Shown in pieces: positions 44,599 to 53,785 of a stretch of 64,000 bases of DNA. The stretch comes from Limnanthes douglasii subsp. nivea (lineage: Eukaryota; Streptophyta; Magnoliopsida; Brassicales; Limnanthaceae). The position numbers and the translations under genes were made by a program. Below the pieces are notes generated by a model, which made no database searches, was not told the origin of the DNA, and saw only the letters and a list, made by a program, of their open reading frames with translations. Where the stretch lies: positions 3,275,670-3,339,669 of the forward strand of contig JAUPFV010000005.1 of NCBI GenBank assembly GCA_036936605.1, read 5' to 3'. Within the stretch, counting starts at the first letter, position 1, and each line of letters begins with the position of its first letter.

Positions 44599-47036
44599 AT
44601 GAGAAGATATCCTAAATACAAAAGATCTAAACCCAGAAAACCAGTAAAACCAAAGAAACCTCTTTTCCCTGGTTCTAGCAATCAAGTATTCGGAGCCTAC
44701 GATTATCTTTGTATTTCACAAAGAGCCAAAGAATACAAAGCTGCTGGGTTGATCTATAACGGTCCTCACTCTTCTTGTACCACTTTTGAATATGGTAATT
44801 TCGACCCCAACCTTGCCACTTCGTCTTCATCTTTAGCTTCGCAACCAGAAACTAATCAAGAAACCTTTCCTCCTCGAAATCAACCTACTTCTCCATTGCT
44901 AAGACCTCATCGGAAATCTAAAGTTGTCACTTTAGACAAGCCACCTATTGATAAAAAACCACAACCCAAATCACCTGTGCTTCAAGTTGAAGCGACTAAA
45001 AACCTTCAACCCAACTCACCTCCTCCTCAATTCGAGGCTATCAAAGTTAAATGTGCCAAAAAATCACCTTTTCTAGCAATGGGTGAAGAAGCAGAAAACT
45101 CTTCTCCTCCCCCACACTCAGAAAACGCCTCTGAGCTGTCAGAAGGATGAATTGGTAGTCTATCCAGAGCTCTTCAATTGGGGACTTCGATTTCCCCTCG
45201 ATCCCATGATCGTAAGGTACTTCGAAATTCTTAAGCTGTGCCCAACACAGGTTACCCCAAACCAGTTATTTACTTTATTCTCCGCCATTATGGTGTCGAG
45301 GCTAGGGGGCATTCCCCTCGAAATCGAGGACTTCATCTCAGTGAGCCAAGTCTCTAATGGGCCAGTTCTTCCTTTCTATTATCTAACTTTGGAGGATGAC
45401 CTAAAGATAATCGATGACCTCCTCGAAGCTGATAAGTTCTGGAAGCAAAGGTTTGTCTTCCTATCAGGAGCTTGGGAGAATGGCAAAGAGATTTCCGATG
45501 CTAACCCCTCAAGACTCACTCTCACTTGGAAGGATAGCAGTAAGTAACATCTCTCCCCCTCCCTTAGCCAAACCAGTTAAGTTTATTTGTCTAACTGTTT
45601 ATCCCTTTTCTTTCTCAGAAATTCCGAGGCGATTTAAGAGTCGTCGAAAAGAAGCCAAGGTCATCTTTCAGCAAATGGCTGAATGGGCCGAAAAATCCTG
45701 GGGAAATGGCTTTCACTCAGCCTTTGAGTCGATCAATTTTGTGAATAGCCATCTCTGGCGTATATCCTTAGGGGCTGACTTCCCTCAAGATCCGATGATC
45801 CCACCGGATCCCATCCTAGCAGTTCAGAGGATACTTGCACCAGATGGGAAATGCTATCTTCCGACCCGGAATCGAAGTGACAGCCACTTACCATTGAAAA
45901 AGAAAGGGAAGCAAACCCTCAAAAAACCCAAAGCAATCAAGGCTAAATCTTCCAACACCTCGAAGACTAAAAGAAAGCGAAAAGCATCTGCACCTCAGCT
46001 TCCCCCCATTTCCGAAGAAGATAAACCTGTTCTAAAAAAGAAAAAGGACAATTCTCCAAAGAAGAAAAAGAGCAAGTCTGGTACGCCCAAGAAGAAGAAC
46101 GAGGCTGATATGCTAGAGGAAGTACTAGCTTCCGAGGTGCATGGGAAAACTTTTATCGAAGAGAACCCTGATGGAGGACTAACACTAGGAGATAGTCAAG
46201 TGGATGATTACCTCAACCTTGAAAACTTCAATTCAAGCGGGGATTTGTCATTTACTGGCAATGATTCTCAACCTACCAATTTTGCTCCATCAACTTCTAC
46301 TGGGGCTGCTATGGCTTCGACATCTAACGTCATCGTTCCTGTCTGTCAGCAACCAACAATCTTTCCCAATTCAGAAAAATCTGATGAGGTAACTTCGATC
46401 CTTCATCCTTTTGAAAACTTAAGTGCTGTAGCCAACAAATTATGTGAAGAAGTAAAAAATTCACATGCGCAATTGGAGCTTCTTGCACAAAAATTGATCA
46501 AGAGCAAAAAGGAAATAGAGTTCGAAAAGACTTCGAAAACATAGGCACTTCAAAAATTCGAAGCTGAAAAAGACAAACTTGCTAAAGAGCACAAAGAAAA
46601 AGTCGAAGCTCTGGAGGCTTCTCATCGACAAGCTCTTGAAGACCTAAATTCTCAACATTCCACCGCAATTACCGAGGCAAAGCAAAAATCTTCCGATGCT
46701 GAGAAACTTGTTAAAGAAACTCAGGAGAAGCTGGAGAATTGCCAAACTGAGTTGACTACGCTTCAAACAAAATTCGAGGAAGAAAAGAATGCTTCCGTAA
46801 AAAAGGCCGAGGCCGCTGTTGGCTCTTTAATGCTTGAAGGTATCAAGAAAGCTCAAATTGATACAGCTATTCAAATTCTTCGAGAGGTTCATGCTGCCTG
46901 TCCAAGGTTGGATTTAACGAACCTTTGGAAACAAGTTCCTGAAGAAAGTCGCCCAAGGGAAGCATTCGAAGTGCCACCAAGTTCCTCAGAAGAAGAAGAT
47001 GCTTCAGAAGAGTCATCGGAAGAAGAAGATGCCTAA
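44599..47036 (+). pseudogene. Antisense gene of Tat-2 (aORF), two exons, nearly intact
   Basis: Exon 1 starts at 44599 (MRRYPKYKRSKPRKPVKPKK), with the conserved FGAYDYLCISQRAKEY block. Near 45146 a deletion relative to Tat-1 shifts the frame. The new frame encodes the core domain: VYPELFNWGLRFPLDPMIVR, YYLTLEDDLKIIDDLLEADK, FVFLSGAWENGKEIS. A GT-AG intron at 45540-45618 leads into exon 2 (RRKEAKVIFQQMAEWAEKSW). Lys-rich nuclear-localisation-like stretches follow (about 45893-46110), then a coiled coil (about 46420-46850), ILREVHAACPR, and an acidic Ser/Glu tail ending at TAA 47034-47036. One in-frame TAG lies at 46542-46544. The core resembles Pfam Transposase_28 (recalled). Tat elements are known to carry antisense genes of unknown function; a nuclear coiled-coil regulator is my inference. 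Confidence 0.8.
45540..45618 (+). other. Intron of the Tat-2 antisense gene
   Basis: Donor GTAAGTAAC and acceptor TTTCTTTCTCAG; 79 bp and pyrimidine-rich. Splicing keeps the frame (KDSKIPRRFKS). It occupies the same position as the introns in Tat-1 and Tat-3. On the genomic RNA strand it would not be recognised, which explains retention through retrotransposition. Confidence 0.8.
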
Positions 47037-47634
47037 TAGTCTAGGCACATTATGTTTGTTTTTTGTGTATTTGGCTAAGTAATTCTCACTTTTTTGTAGA
47101 CTTCGTGTTTAATCCGATGAACAAGCAACTTTTCTTCCTCTTAAAATTTTATCTTAAACTTTTGGTGTACTTATTTAAATTTATCACTTCGAAAATTAGA
47201 CGTATTTATTAATGGAGGTACCTTGGAAATTAAGATACACTTATAAGACGTGGCACCTCGGAAATTAGATGCACTCATAAGACGTGGCACCTCGAAAATT
47301 AGATGCACTCATAAGACGTGGCACCTCGAAAATTAGATGCACTCATAAGACGTGGCACCTCGAAACTTAGATGCACTCATAAGACGTGGCACCTCGAAAA
47401 TTTGGTTATTTCTTCAAAGCTATTGCTTCGGATAATTATTCTTGGTCAACTTTCAAAGATGATCAATCTTTGTCAAGTTACCAAAATAATAAATCACTCA
47501 TCGTAGTAAACAACCAATGGCCAAAAGAAATTTTATTAAAAAATTCAACATCAACCAGACACCTCGTTAAAACCTTTCTGGGCCAACAGATAAGGAAAGA
47601 GTATGTCTGTTTTACAAAAATTTGAAGTTTGAAT
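47037..47634. other. Convergent spacer of Tat-2
   Basis: Lies between the 3' ends of the antisense gene and pol. It holds the 34-bp array at 47226-47400; the remainder is non-coding. Confidence 0.75.
47226..47400. repeat. 34-bp tandem repeat, five units
   Basis: GACGTGGCACCTCG begins at 47247, 47281, 47315, 47349 and 47383, exactly 34 bp apart. The rest of each unit is close to AAAATTAGATGCACTCATAA; the first unit is more diverged. Each unit contains ACGTGGC, the plant ABRE/G-box-like core. The array is absent from Tat-1. Confidence 0.93.
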
Positions 47635-49302
47635 TTACTCACAGTACAATTTCAAATGCTCTATATTCCAAGGATGTTTGAGCATCCTCCCTTCTCGATC
47701 TGACAACCTGTAGGAACCTGGCTTAACCTTCATTTTGACTTCGTAAGGACCTTCCCAATTCGGGGCCAATTTTCCGAGGTGCTTATCCCTAGTGTGAAAA
47801 AACACTTTTCGTAACACTCGATCGCCAATTTTGAATTCTCTCCTCTTAAATTTAGCATCGTACCTACTTCTCATTAATGTTTGATAATGGATCACATTCA
47901 AATGTGCTTTGACCCTTTTTTCTTCCAACAAATCAAGCTCCACCCTTCTAGCTTCATCGTTATCCGCATCAGAATATTGTAGTAGTCTATAAGAAGGCAA
48001 TGTAGATTCAGCAGGGCACACAACATCCATTCCATATACTAAAGAGAAAGGAGTCTCTTTTGTAGCCTCTCTAGGGGTTGTTCTATATGCCCATAACACC
48101 TCTTCAAGATAATTTGGCCATTTCCCTGCTGCTCCTGCCAAATTTTTCTTCAAGCCATCCAAAATAGATCGATTTGTAACTTCCACCTGTCCATTTGCCT
48201 GGGGGTGGAAAGGAGTGGAAAAGAATTGCTGTATCCCTTTCGAAGAGCAAAAAGAGTCCATTTCCTTGTTATTAAATTGAGGACCATTGTCCGTCGTTAT
48301 TTTTCGAGGTACCCCAAAACGGTAGCAAATGTTACTTTGAATAAACTTGATTACATCCTTAGCTTTTGTCCCAGCTAAAGGTTCTGCTTCTGCCCACTTC
48401 GAAAAATAATCAACCGCAACAATAATCATCTGTCTTCCACCAGAAGCCATAGGTAATGGTCCCACTAAATCAATCCCCCACCTATCGAAAGGAACCGCCT
48501 CTGAAATTGTCATTAGGGGTACTGCTGGTTTGTGTATTAAATTTGCATACCTTTGGCAAGTATCACAGCTTCGAACTAACGACTTGGCATCTTGCATAAT
48601 AGTAGGCCAATAATATCTTGCCAACAATACCCGACGCGTTAAAGCTTTAAACCCACAATGAGCCGATCCATCCCCATCATGCAGTTCGGATAGAATGTTC
48701 TGAGACTCTTGCTTGCTTAAACATCGTAGCAAAGGTTTCGACGTAGACCTTTTGTACAATACCCCATCCAATACCACATAGCCAAGGGCTTTATACTTTA
48801 TTTTCTTGAGCAAGTGTTTATCAAGAGGTAATACTCCCTTCGAAATAAAGTTTAACAAGTCAAACCTCCAATCTCCTCGAGCGCACATCGGATCATTCAC
48901 TACCTCATTAACAACTTCACACTGCTCTGAATTCGGTATGATCGAAGGCGATGGTTGTGTTATGATCCATGGATATTCTTCAGAGTAAGCCATCGTTGCC
49001 AAAGAATCAGCCATTGTGTTGCTACCTCTTCGAATATGCTCCACTTCGACATTTTCAAACTGTGCCATCATTCCTCGAAGCTCTTGTAAGTACAAAACCA
49101 AACGTTCATTTTTAGCTTCTGATACTCCTTTAACATGGTTAACTATCAACTGTGAATCTGTTTCCAAGCGCACAAATATTGCTCCACAAATCTTTGCTAA
49201 CCGTAATCCTACTAGCACAGCTTCATATTCAGCTTCGTTATTTGAAGCATGAAAGCCAAATTTTATAGCTTGAAACATAAATTCCCCTGTTGGTGCCACC
49301 AA
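47635..49302 (-). CDS. Tat-2 second RNase H and integrase
   Basis: A 555-residue frame opens just after an in-frame TGA (49309-49311). It starts in the second RNase H: E in NNEAEYEAVL, D in LETDSQL, D in NTMADSLATM; the first catalytic Asp, in RTDRGSS, is just upstream of the stop. Integrase follows, with a zinc-binding end (H in LHDGDGSAHCG, then CDTCQRY), a D,D,E core (GIDLVGPLP, ITTDNGPQF, ANGQVEVTNRS), and a C-terminal domain (LAPNWEGPYEVKMKVKPGSY) ending in HLKLYCE. All core integrase residues are present, so the enzyme could be functional if expressed. The dual RNase H arrangement is characteristic of Tat-lineage gypsy. Confidence 0.92.
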   Translation of the reverse strand: MVAPTGEFMFQAIKFGFHASNNEAEYEAVLVGLRLAKICGAIFVRLETDSQLIVNHVKGVSEAKNERLVLYLQELRGMMAQFENVEVEHIRRGSNTMADSLATMAYSEEYPWIITQPSPSIIPNSEQCEVVNEVVNDPMCARGDWRFDLLNFISKGVLPLDKHLLKKIKYKALGYVVLDGVLYKRSTSKPLLRCLSKQESQNILSELHDGDGSAHCGFKALTRRVLLARYYWPTIMQDAKSLVRSCDTCQRYANLIHKPAVPLMTISEAVPFDRWGIDLVGPLPMASGGRQMIIVAVDYFSKWAEAEPLAGTKAKDVIKFIQSNICYRFGVPRKITTDNGPQFNNKEMDSFCSSKGIQQFFSTPFHPQANGQVEVTNRSILDGLKKNLAGAAGKWPNYLEEVLWAYRTTPREATKETPFSLVYGMDVVCPAESTLPSYRLLQYSDADNDEARRVELDLLEEKRVKAHLNVIHYQTLMRSRYDAKFKRREFKIGDRVLRKVFFHTRDKHLGKLAPNWEGPYEVKMKVKPGSYRLSDREGRMLKHPWNIEHLKLYCE

Positions 49303-49308
49303 TTCAAC

Positions 49309-50391
49309 TCATGCACTTGACCCTTTATTACTGGATCCTCTATCAGTTCGTACCGTCCACGTCGGATTCTCGTTCACCTTTTCACCATCTTTCTCTTCGG
49401 ATCTGCTTGAGTGAAACTCCACCAAAAAATCTGCTAAGGCTTGAGCTTTGATAGCTGTTCGAGGAGAGAATAACACATCGAAATCTCCTAATTCCACAGA
49501 CCACTTGGTCATCCTTCCTGAGATGTCTGGCTTTTGCAAAACGTTTTTTAATGGATATGAAGTTCGAACCACAATCGTATGTGCCTGGAAGTAAGGGCGC
49601 ATTTTTCTTGCTGCCACTACTATACACAGTGCCAATTTTTCGAGCTTCAAATAGCGCTTCTCAGCATCAACCAAACTTTTGCTGACATAGTAGACAGGCT
49701 TCGAAATTCTCGTATCCTCACTGATCAGAACTGCACTTACTGCATAATCCGACAGTGCTATATACAAAAATAACTGCTCACCTTTTCGAGGCTTTGATAA
49801 TATTTCAGGAGAGGACAAAAGATTTTTGATCTTTATAAAGGCTTCTTCACAATCCGAAGTCCACTCAAAATTATTAGGTCTTCGTAGCACTTGGAAAAAA
49901 GGCAAGCACTTATCTGAAAAACGAGAAATGAATCTGTTCAAAGCTGCTAACCTGCCCGTTAACATTTGCACTTCTTTAATATTCCGAGGTGAAGACATCG
50001 ATATCAGGGCCTTCAATTGTTCTGGATCCACCTCGATTCCTCTTTCACTAATCATGTACCCCAAAAACTTGCCAGATCGAACTCCAAATGTACATTTTTC
50101 TGGGTTCAATTTCAATTGTATGGCTCTAAGATTCAAAAACGTCTCTTCTAAATCATCAATGTGTTCATCATCACTTTTACTTTTAACAAGCATGTCATCG
50201 ATGTACACTTCGATATTTCTCCCTATTTGTGAAGCAAACGCCTTATTCATCAGCCTCTGATATGTTGACCCAACATTTTTCAATCCGAACGGCATCACTC
50301 TGTAGCAGTGCAATCCTCTGTCAGTGATAAAAGTCGTGTTTTCTTCATCATTTGGATTCATTTCGAATCTGATTATACCCCGAAAACGCAT
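49309..50391 (-). CDS. Tat-2 reverse transcriptase C-terminal half and RNase H
   Basis: A 360-residue frame follows a +1 frameshift near 50370. It includes VMPFGLKNVGSTYQRL, the catalytic EVYIDDMLVKS, the connection (FLGYMISERGIEVDPEQL, TGRLAALNRFIS) and the first RNase H (LFLYIALSDYAVSAVLISED, YYVSKSL, YLKLEKLALCIVVAARKM). The linker AIKAQALADFLVEF leads into the second RNase H, whose TDRGSS differs from the TDGGSS of Tat-1. It ends at a TGA that interrupts the polyprotein. Confidence 0.9.
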   Translation of the reverse strand: MRFRGIIRFEMNPNDEENTTFITDRGLHCYRVMPFGLKNVGSTYQRLMNKAFASQIGRNIEVYIDDMLVKSKSDDEHIDDLEETFLNLRAIQLKLNPEKCTFGVRSGKFLGYMISERGIEVDPEQLKALISMSSPRNIKEVQMLTGRLAALNRFISRFSDKCLPFFQVLRRPNNFEWTSDCEEAFIKIKNLLSSPEILSKPRKGEQLFLYIALSDYAVSAVLISEDTRISKPVYYVSKSLVDAEKRYLKLEKLALCIVVAARKMRPYFQAHTIVVRTSYPLKNVLQKPDISGRMTKWSVELGDFDVLFSPRTAIKAQALADFLVEFHSSRSEEKDGEKVNENPTWTVRTDRGSSNKGSSA

Positions 50392-50929
50392 CCATAAATG
50401 TCAAGATTTTATTTCCCGAAGTGGAATCCACTAACTGATCGATTCGAGGTACTGGAAAAGGATCTTTTGGACAGGCTCTATTCAAATCCGTGAAGTCCAC
50501 ACACATTCGCCATTTTCCGTTCTTCTTTTTTACCACCACAGGATTAGCCGTCCACCTCGGATAATTGGCCTCCTTGATATGCCCCATCTTATATAGTCGA
50601 TCCACCTCGGCAACTATGGCCTCAGATTTTTCCAACGAAAAGGCCCTTCTTTTTTGAATTATCGGTTTGACCTTCGGATCAACCGCCAAGCTATGACATA
50701 TGATGTCACTTGGGACCCCCACTACGTCTTCGGACTTCCACGCAAATACATCCAAATTTTCAGTCAAAAAGGTCAACAACTTTTCTCGCATCGATAAAGA
50801 TAACAGAGTCCCAATTCGAAGTACCCTGCCATTATTGAAAATATATTCTTCTATTTCCTCATTGACCACCACAGAACTCGGGGTTGACCTCGGATCATCA
50901 ATTCCCTCATCTGTTCCATCAGAAGACAA
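50348..50929 (-). CDS. Tat-2 reverse transcriptase N-terminal half
   Basis: A 193-residue frame lies downstream of an in-frame TAG (50942-50944). Visible RT motifs are AFSLEKSEAIVAEVDRL, VVKKKNGKWRMCVDFTDLNR and ILTFMDAFSGYNQI. An extra A after CAGATTCG shifts the frame, and RT continues in 50391-49309. Confidence 0.9.
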   Translation of the reverse strand: MSSDGTDEGIDDPRSTPSSVVVNEEIEEYIFNNGRVLRIGTLLSLSMREKLLTFLTENLDVFAWKSEDVVGVPSDIICHSLAVDPKVKPIIQKRRAFSLEKSEAIVAEVDRLYKMGHIKEANYPRWTANPVVVKKKNGKWRMCVDFTDLNRACPKDPFPVPRIDQLVDSTSGNKILTFMDAFSGYNQIRNESK

Positions 50930-50941
50930 CCCCCCAAACTG

Positions 50942-51199
50942 CTAATTCTCCATCGGATCATCAGAACTTTTGCCCCGTAGTCTAAATGCAGCAACATAAC
51001 ATTCTCTTGCCACCTTTTGATCACTTCGAACTACGCCGACTCGGTCCTCGATCACATACTTCAAACATTGATGAACTGTAAAAACTACAGCATACATTTT
51101 CGCCAACCACGACCTCCCGAAAATAGCGTTGTAGCTTGATGGACAGTCCACCACTACAAAAAGTACTTGTACTTTCTTCTTGAAAGGCCCCTTTCCCAA
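50942..51199 (-). CDS. Tat-2 protease C-terminal segment and linker
   Basis: In frame with 51221-52474 but separated by TGA at 51221-51223; the Tat-1 homologue has GGA (Gly) there. It encodes GKGPFKKKVQVLFVVVDCPS and FGRSWLAKM, then a linker to RT, ending at TAG. Confidence 0.85.
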   Translation of the reverse strand: MGKGPFKKKVQVLFVVVDCPSSYNAIFGRSWLAKMYAVVFTVHQCLKYVIEDRVGVVRSDQKVARECYVAAFRLRGKSSDDPMEN

Positions 51200-51220
51200 A
51201 GAAACTTCACCCTCGAACTC

Positions 51221-52474
51221 TCATATCACATTTGCAGTTGCGCCAGTAAACCCTATGATAGTCCTTTCTGATCTTTCTATTCGAGGCGGAGCAGTTAATC
51301 TCTCATATGTTGACTTAAAAAGCACATTAGCAGAGCTCCCTGTATCAATCAGCACTCGTCGAATCTCCACCCCGCATACTTCTGCTCCTATGACCACTGC
51401 ATCTTCATGTGGCCCAGTAATCCCCCTCAAATCATCCCCATCGAAAATTATAAAGGGCACATCCTTTCTGCTGCTTAGGTGTGCCGATGCTCCTCCCTCA
51501 ATCTGTCGTGTTAAATTCACTATATGCCTCTTCCTCGAATTATTAGTGTTGTTGGTCATCGAATCTCCCCCAAATATTGTTAGTGATTCGAAGAAGGCAC
51601 ACAAATCTCGAACACATCCCTGACGCATCGGCTCATCTATTGACATTAACAAAAGTCGACTAGGGTCTGGTTCGACATATTCCGAGGCCACATCAAAATC
51701 ATCACCTGCAACATCTAAAATCATCAATGCAGTTTCCTGCTTAGAATTAGGATTACCAGTTTTCGGAGCTGCAACTTTAGCATTCTTCCTGACATACTCC
51801 AGCAACTTTCCATTTTCGATCAAAATTTGCATCTCCTTCTTTAGAGCGATGCAATCATTTGTATCACGACCAACATCATCATGATACCTGCAGAACTTAT
51901 TATTGCGCTCCTCTCTTGGCCTGTTAATCGCTGGTGGCTTTCTAAAATTTATTGTTCCCCTTGTTTTCTCATATATCGAAGCCACGCTTTCAGTCAGATC
52001 CGCATAATAATCTGGCCTTACCCACACATTCGATCTGGATCTAAACTGCTGCTGATTATTAGAATTGTGTTGATTATATCCCCCTTGATACGAGCTCGAA
52101 GCTCCTCGGTTGGAAACATTTTGATTTCTCTTCGGACGTGAGGGGTTGTTGTTCGACGTGTTAGATTGTCCATTCCCCTTCTGAATAGTACTAGCACCTC
52201 CTCGAACCCGCGTCGATTCTTCGACCTTAATCTGATCCTCAACCTGAGCCAAAAGAGCTCCAAACGTTAACGCCCTGCGCCTCGTAGTCTCATCAGCTAA
52301 ATCCCCAGGCAACAGTCCTTGCCTAAACGCCGCCATTGCCACACTTTCTTCACAGTCATCCAATTCAGCCTTTGTTGACACAAACCTCTTAGTGTAATCC
52401 TTTAACTTCTCTCCCACAGCCTGCTTGCACTGTATTATTGTGTCTCCATTAGCTCTCATTTCTTTGCTTCCCAC
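51221..52474 (-). CDS. Tat-2 gag C-terminus and aspartic protease
   Basis: A 417-residue frame. The gag part has CKQAVGEKLKDYTKRFVSTK and a zinc-knuckle-like FCRYHDDVGRDTNDC. A linker is followed by the protease active site VLIDTGSSANVLFKSTYERL near the end. The frame differs from upstream gag by a single-base shift at about 52460. The stop TGA truncates the protease fold about 20 residues after the active-site loop block. Confidence 0.9.
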   Translation of the reverse strand: MGSKEMRANGDTIIQCKQAVGEKLKDYTKRFVSTKAELDDCEESVAMAAFRQGLLPGDLADETTRRRALTFGALLAQVEDQIKVEESTRVRGGASTIQKGNGQSNTSNNNPSRPKRNQNVSNRGASSSYQGGYNQHNSNNQQQFRSRSNVWVRPDYYADLTESVASIYEKTRGTINFRKPPAINRPREERNNKFCRYHDDVGRDTNDCIALKKEMQILIENGKLLEYVRKNAKVAAPKTGNPNSKQETALMILDVAGDDFDVASEYVEPDPSRLLLMSIDEPMRQGCVRDLCAFFESLTIFGGDSMTNNTNNSRKRHIVNLTRQIEGGASAHLSSRKDVPFIIFDGDDLRGITGPHEDAVVIGAEVCGVEIRRVLIDTGSSANVLFKSTYERLTAPPRIERSERTIIGFTGATANVI

Positions 52475-53379
52475 AACTGTCTTCGGAAAGCGGTATAGAA
52501 ACCTCTAAAATTTGCAATTGATTCCTTAGGAATCTTGTTGAACCATTTCAGCGCAGTTCCCTTAAACGTCTGAGAGAATGCTCTACACACCAATTTATCG
52601 TCATCTTCGAAATTAGTCATGTAATTTTTAAATTGCTCTATATGATCATCGGGATCTTGAGTCCCATCAAACTTATCAACTTTGGAAATATCAAACCGCC
52701 TCGGAAGCGGCACAGATCTGATCTCCCTGATCAATGGCGAGTCCCTCCAGTCGACCCCTTGAACATACTGGTCTTTATTTCTCATCCCCACAGTAGCATA
52801 TAAGCTTGACTCACCTTCATATCTTCGAGGCGAATATTTCCGAGGCGAATATTTCCGAGGTGAATATACTCGCCTTTCTTTCTTTTTCCTTCCTTCTTTA
52901 TACACCCTAGCTGGTCGGAGCTCACGCTCTGCTCCTCTTGAATGGCCTCGAGAACGTTCGTACCTCGGTGTTTCATCAGACTCAGAATCTTCGAAATCCT
53001 CTTCATCACTAGAGTTCACATACAGTCGCTTTTGTGACTTTTCTTTCCTCTTTATCCCGCTATACTCTTTTTTTTGCTCAAAACGTGTTTTACGCTGTTC
53101 ATATCGATCATCGCCATCGTCCATCGACTGATCCGACTGATCATTCTGATCGCCCTCTGCTATCTTAGACCTAAGCCTAGCACCATCATTATTTCCCTTC
53201 TTTTTTACCAATTCGTCAAGCTCTGCCACCTTCCTTATCATCTCATTCATTTTTCCTTCAAAATCAAATTGGATTGATTGAGTTGGAATCGATTTACCTG
53301 CCTCTTGCAGATCGGACTTCAGTGTTTCCATAGCTTTTCGAACAGATGGATTGTCACCTTCCTCTGGATTCATCTTCAA
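52456..53379 (-). CDS. Tat-2 gag N-terminal part
   Basis: A 307-residue frame starts MKMNPEEGD, 122 bp inside the 5' LTR, and is the first ATG of the gag frame. A charged Glu/Lys/Arg-rich region spans about 30-200, including SPRKYSPRKYSPRRY. The retrotransposon gag domain follows, with FDGTQDPDDHIEQFKNYM and GTALKWFNKIPKESIANF. It ends at FRRQLWEAKK through a frameshift inside the capsid-like domain; the next frame resumes with MRANGDTIIQ. Confidence 0.9.
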   Translation of the reverse strand: MKMNPEEGDNPSVRKAMETLKSDLQEAGKSIPTQSIQFDFEGKMNEMIRKVAELDELVKKKGNNDGARLRSKIAEGDQNDQSDQSMDDGDDRYEQRKTRFEQKKEYSGIKRKEKSQKRLYVNSSDEEDFEDSESDETPRYERSRGHSRGAERELRPARVYKEGRKKKERRVYSPRKYSPRKYSPRRYEGESSLYATVGMRNKDQYVQGVDWRDSPLIREIRSVPLPRRFDISKVDKFDGTQDPDDHIEQFKNYMTNFEDDDKLVCRAFSQTFKGTALKWFNKIPKESIANFRGFYTAFRRQLWEAKK

Positions 53380-53478
53380 TCAGCGAAAAACTAAACAAAA
53401 ATATGAAAATTCGAACGAAAAGCTTTGCAAAACGAAAACTCGGACGTCGATTTCTGATCTGTTGATCAAGGTATCTTC

Positions 53479-53498
53479 GACCCCTCTTTCTAGCGCCA
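53479..53498 (-). other. Tat-2 primer-binding site
   Basis: On the minus strand TGGCGCTAGAAAGAGGGGTC starts 3 nt inside the 5' LTR, the same spacing as in Tat-1. I do not assign the tRNA. Confidence 0.75.
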
Positions 53499-53501
53499 AT
53501 T

Positions 53502-53785
53502 TGGTAAGAATTAATACGGAATTGATAAAATCAGGAACACAAATCTTCTTAGGGAATTTTAAGTAGTGAAAAGTGCTTCTGATTATTTCATAGGCATAAC
53601 TAACTTCTTCAGCCTCTTTAAATAGACTGAGTGAGTTAGTTAGAGAAATGGTTACATAATGGTATATTTGCAGTTCAACCCTTTACATTTCTCCTAAAGC
53701 CTAATTTAACCCTATATTTACAGAACTTATCACTTTAGTCCCTATCAATTGCACTTAGGTCCCTGAGGAATATCTTTCCTTATCA
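53502..53785 (-). repeat. Tat-2 5' LTR (284 bp)
   Basis: Identical to 43720-44003 by eye and followed by the AAAAG duplication. It should contain the gag-pol promoter; no clear TATA stands out. Confidence 0.95.

Larger units (their letters stand above)
43720..53785 (-). mobile_element. Young full-length Tat-like Ty3/gypsy element Tat-2 (10,066 bp)
   Basis: The LTRs, 43720-44003 and 53502-53785, are identical over 284 bp by base-by-base reading. A perfect 5-bp target duplication AAAAG lies at 43715-43719 and 53786-53790. A primer site and PPT are in place. The minus strand carries gag-protease-RT-RNase H-second RNase H-integrase; the plus strand carries the antisense gene at 44599-47036. It sits inside the antisense gene of Tat-3, and removing it restores that frame. 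Identical LTRs imply recent insertion, but gag-pol has three stops and two frameshifts. Confidence 0.96.

Noticed and set aside
47226..47400. Regularly spaced repeats as a CRISPR array
   Set aside because: Units are contiguous tandem copies without unique spacers, and the DNA is plant nuclear.
52456..52474. Programmed frameshift between gag and pol in Tat-2
   Set aside because: The shift falls inside the conserved gag domain rather than at a gag-pol boundary, with no visible slippery-site arrangement; a disabling indel is simpler.
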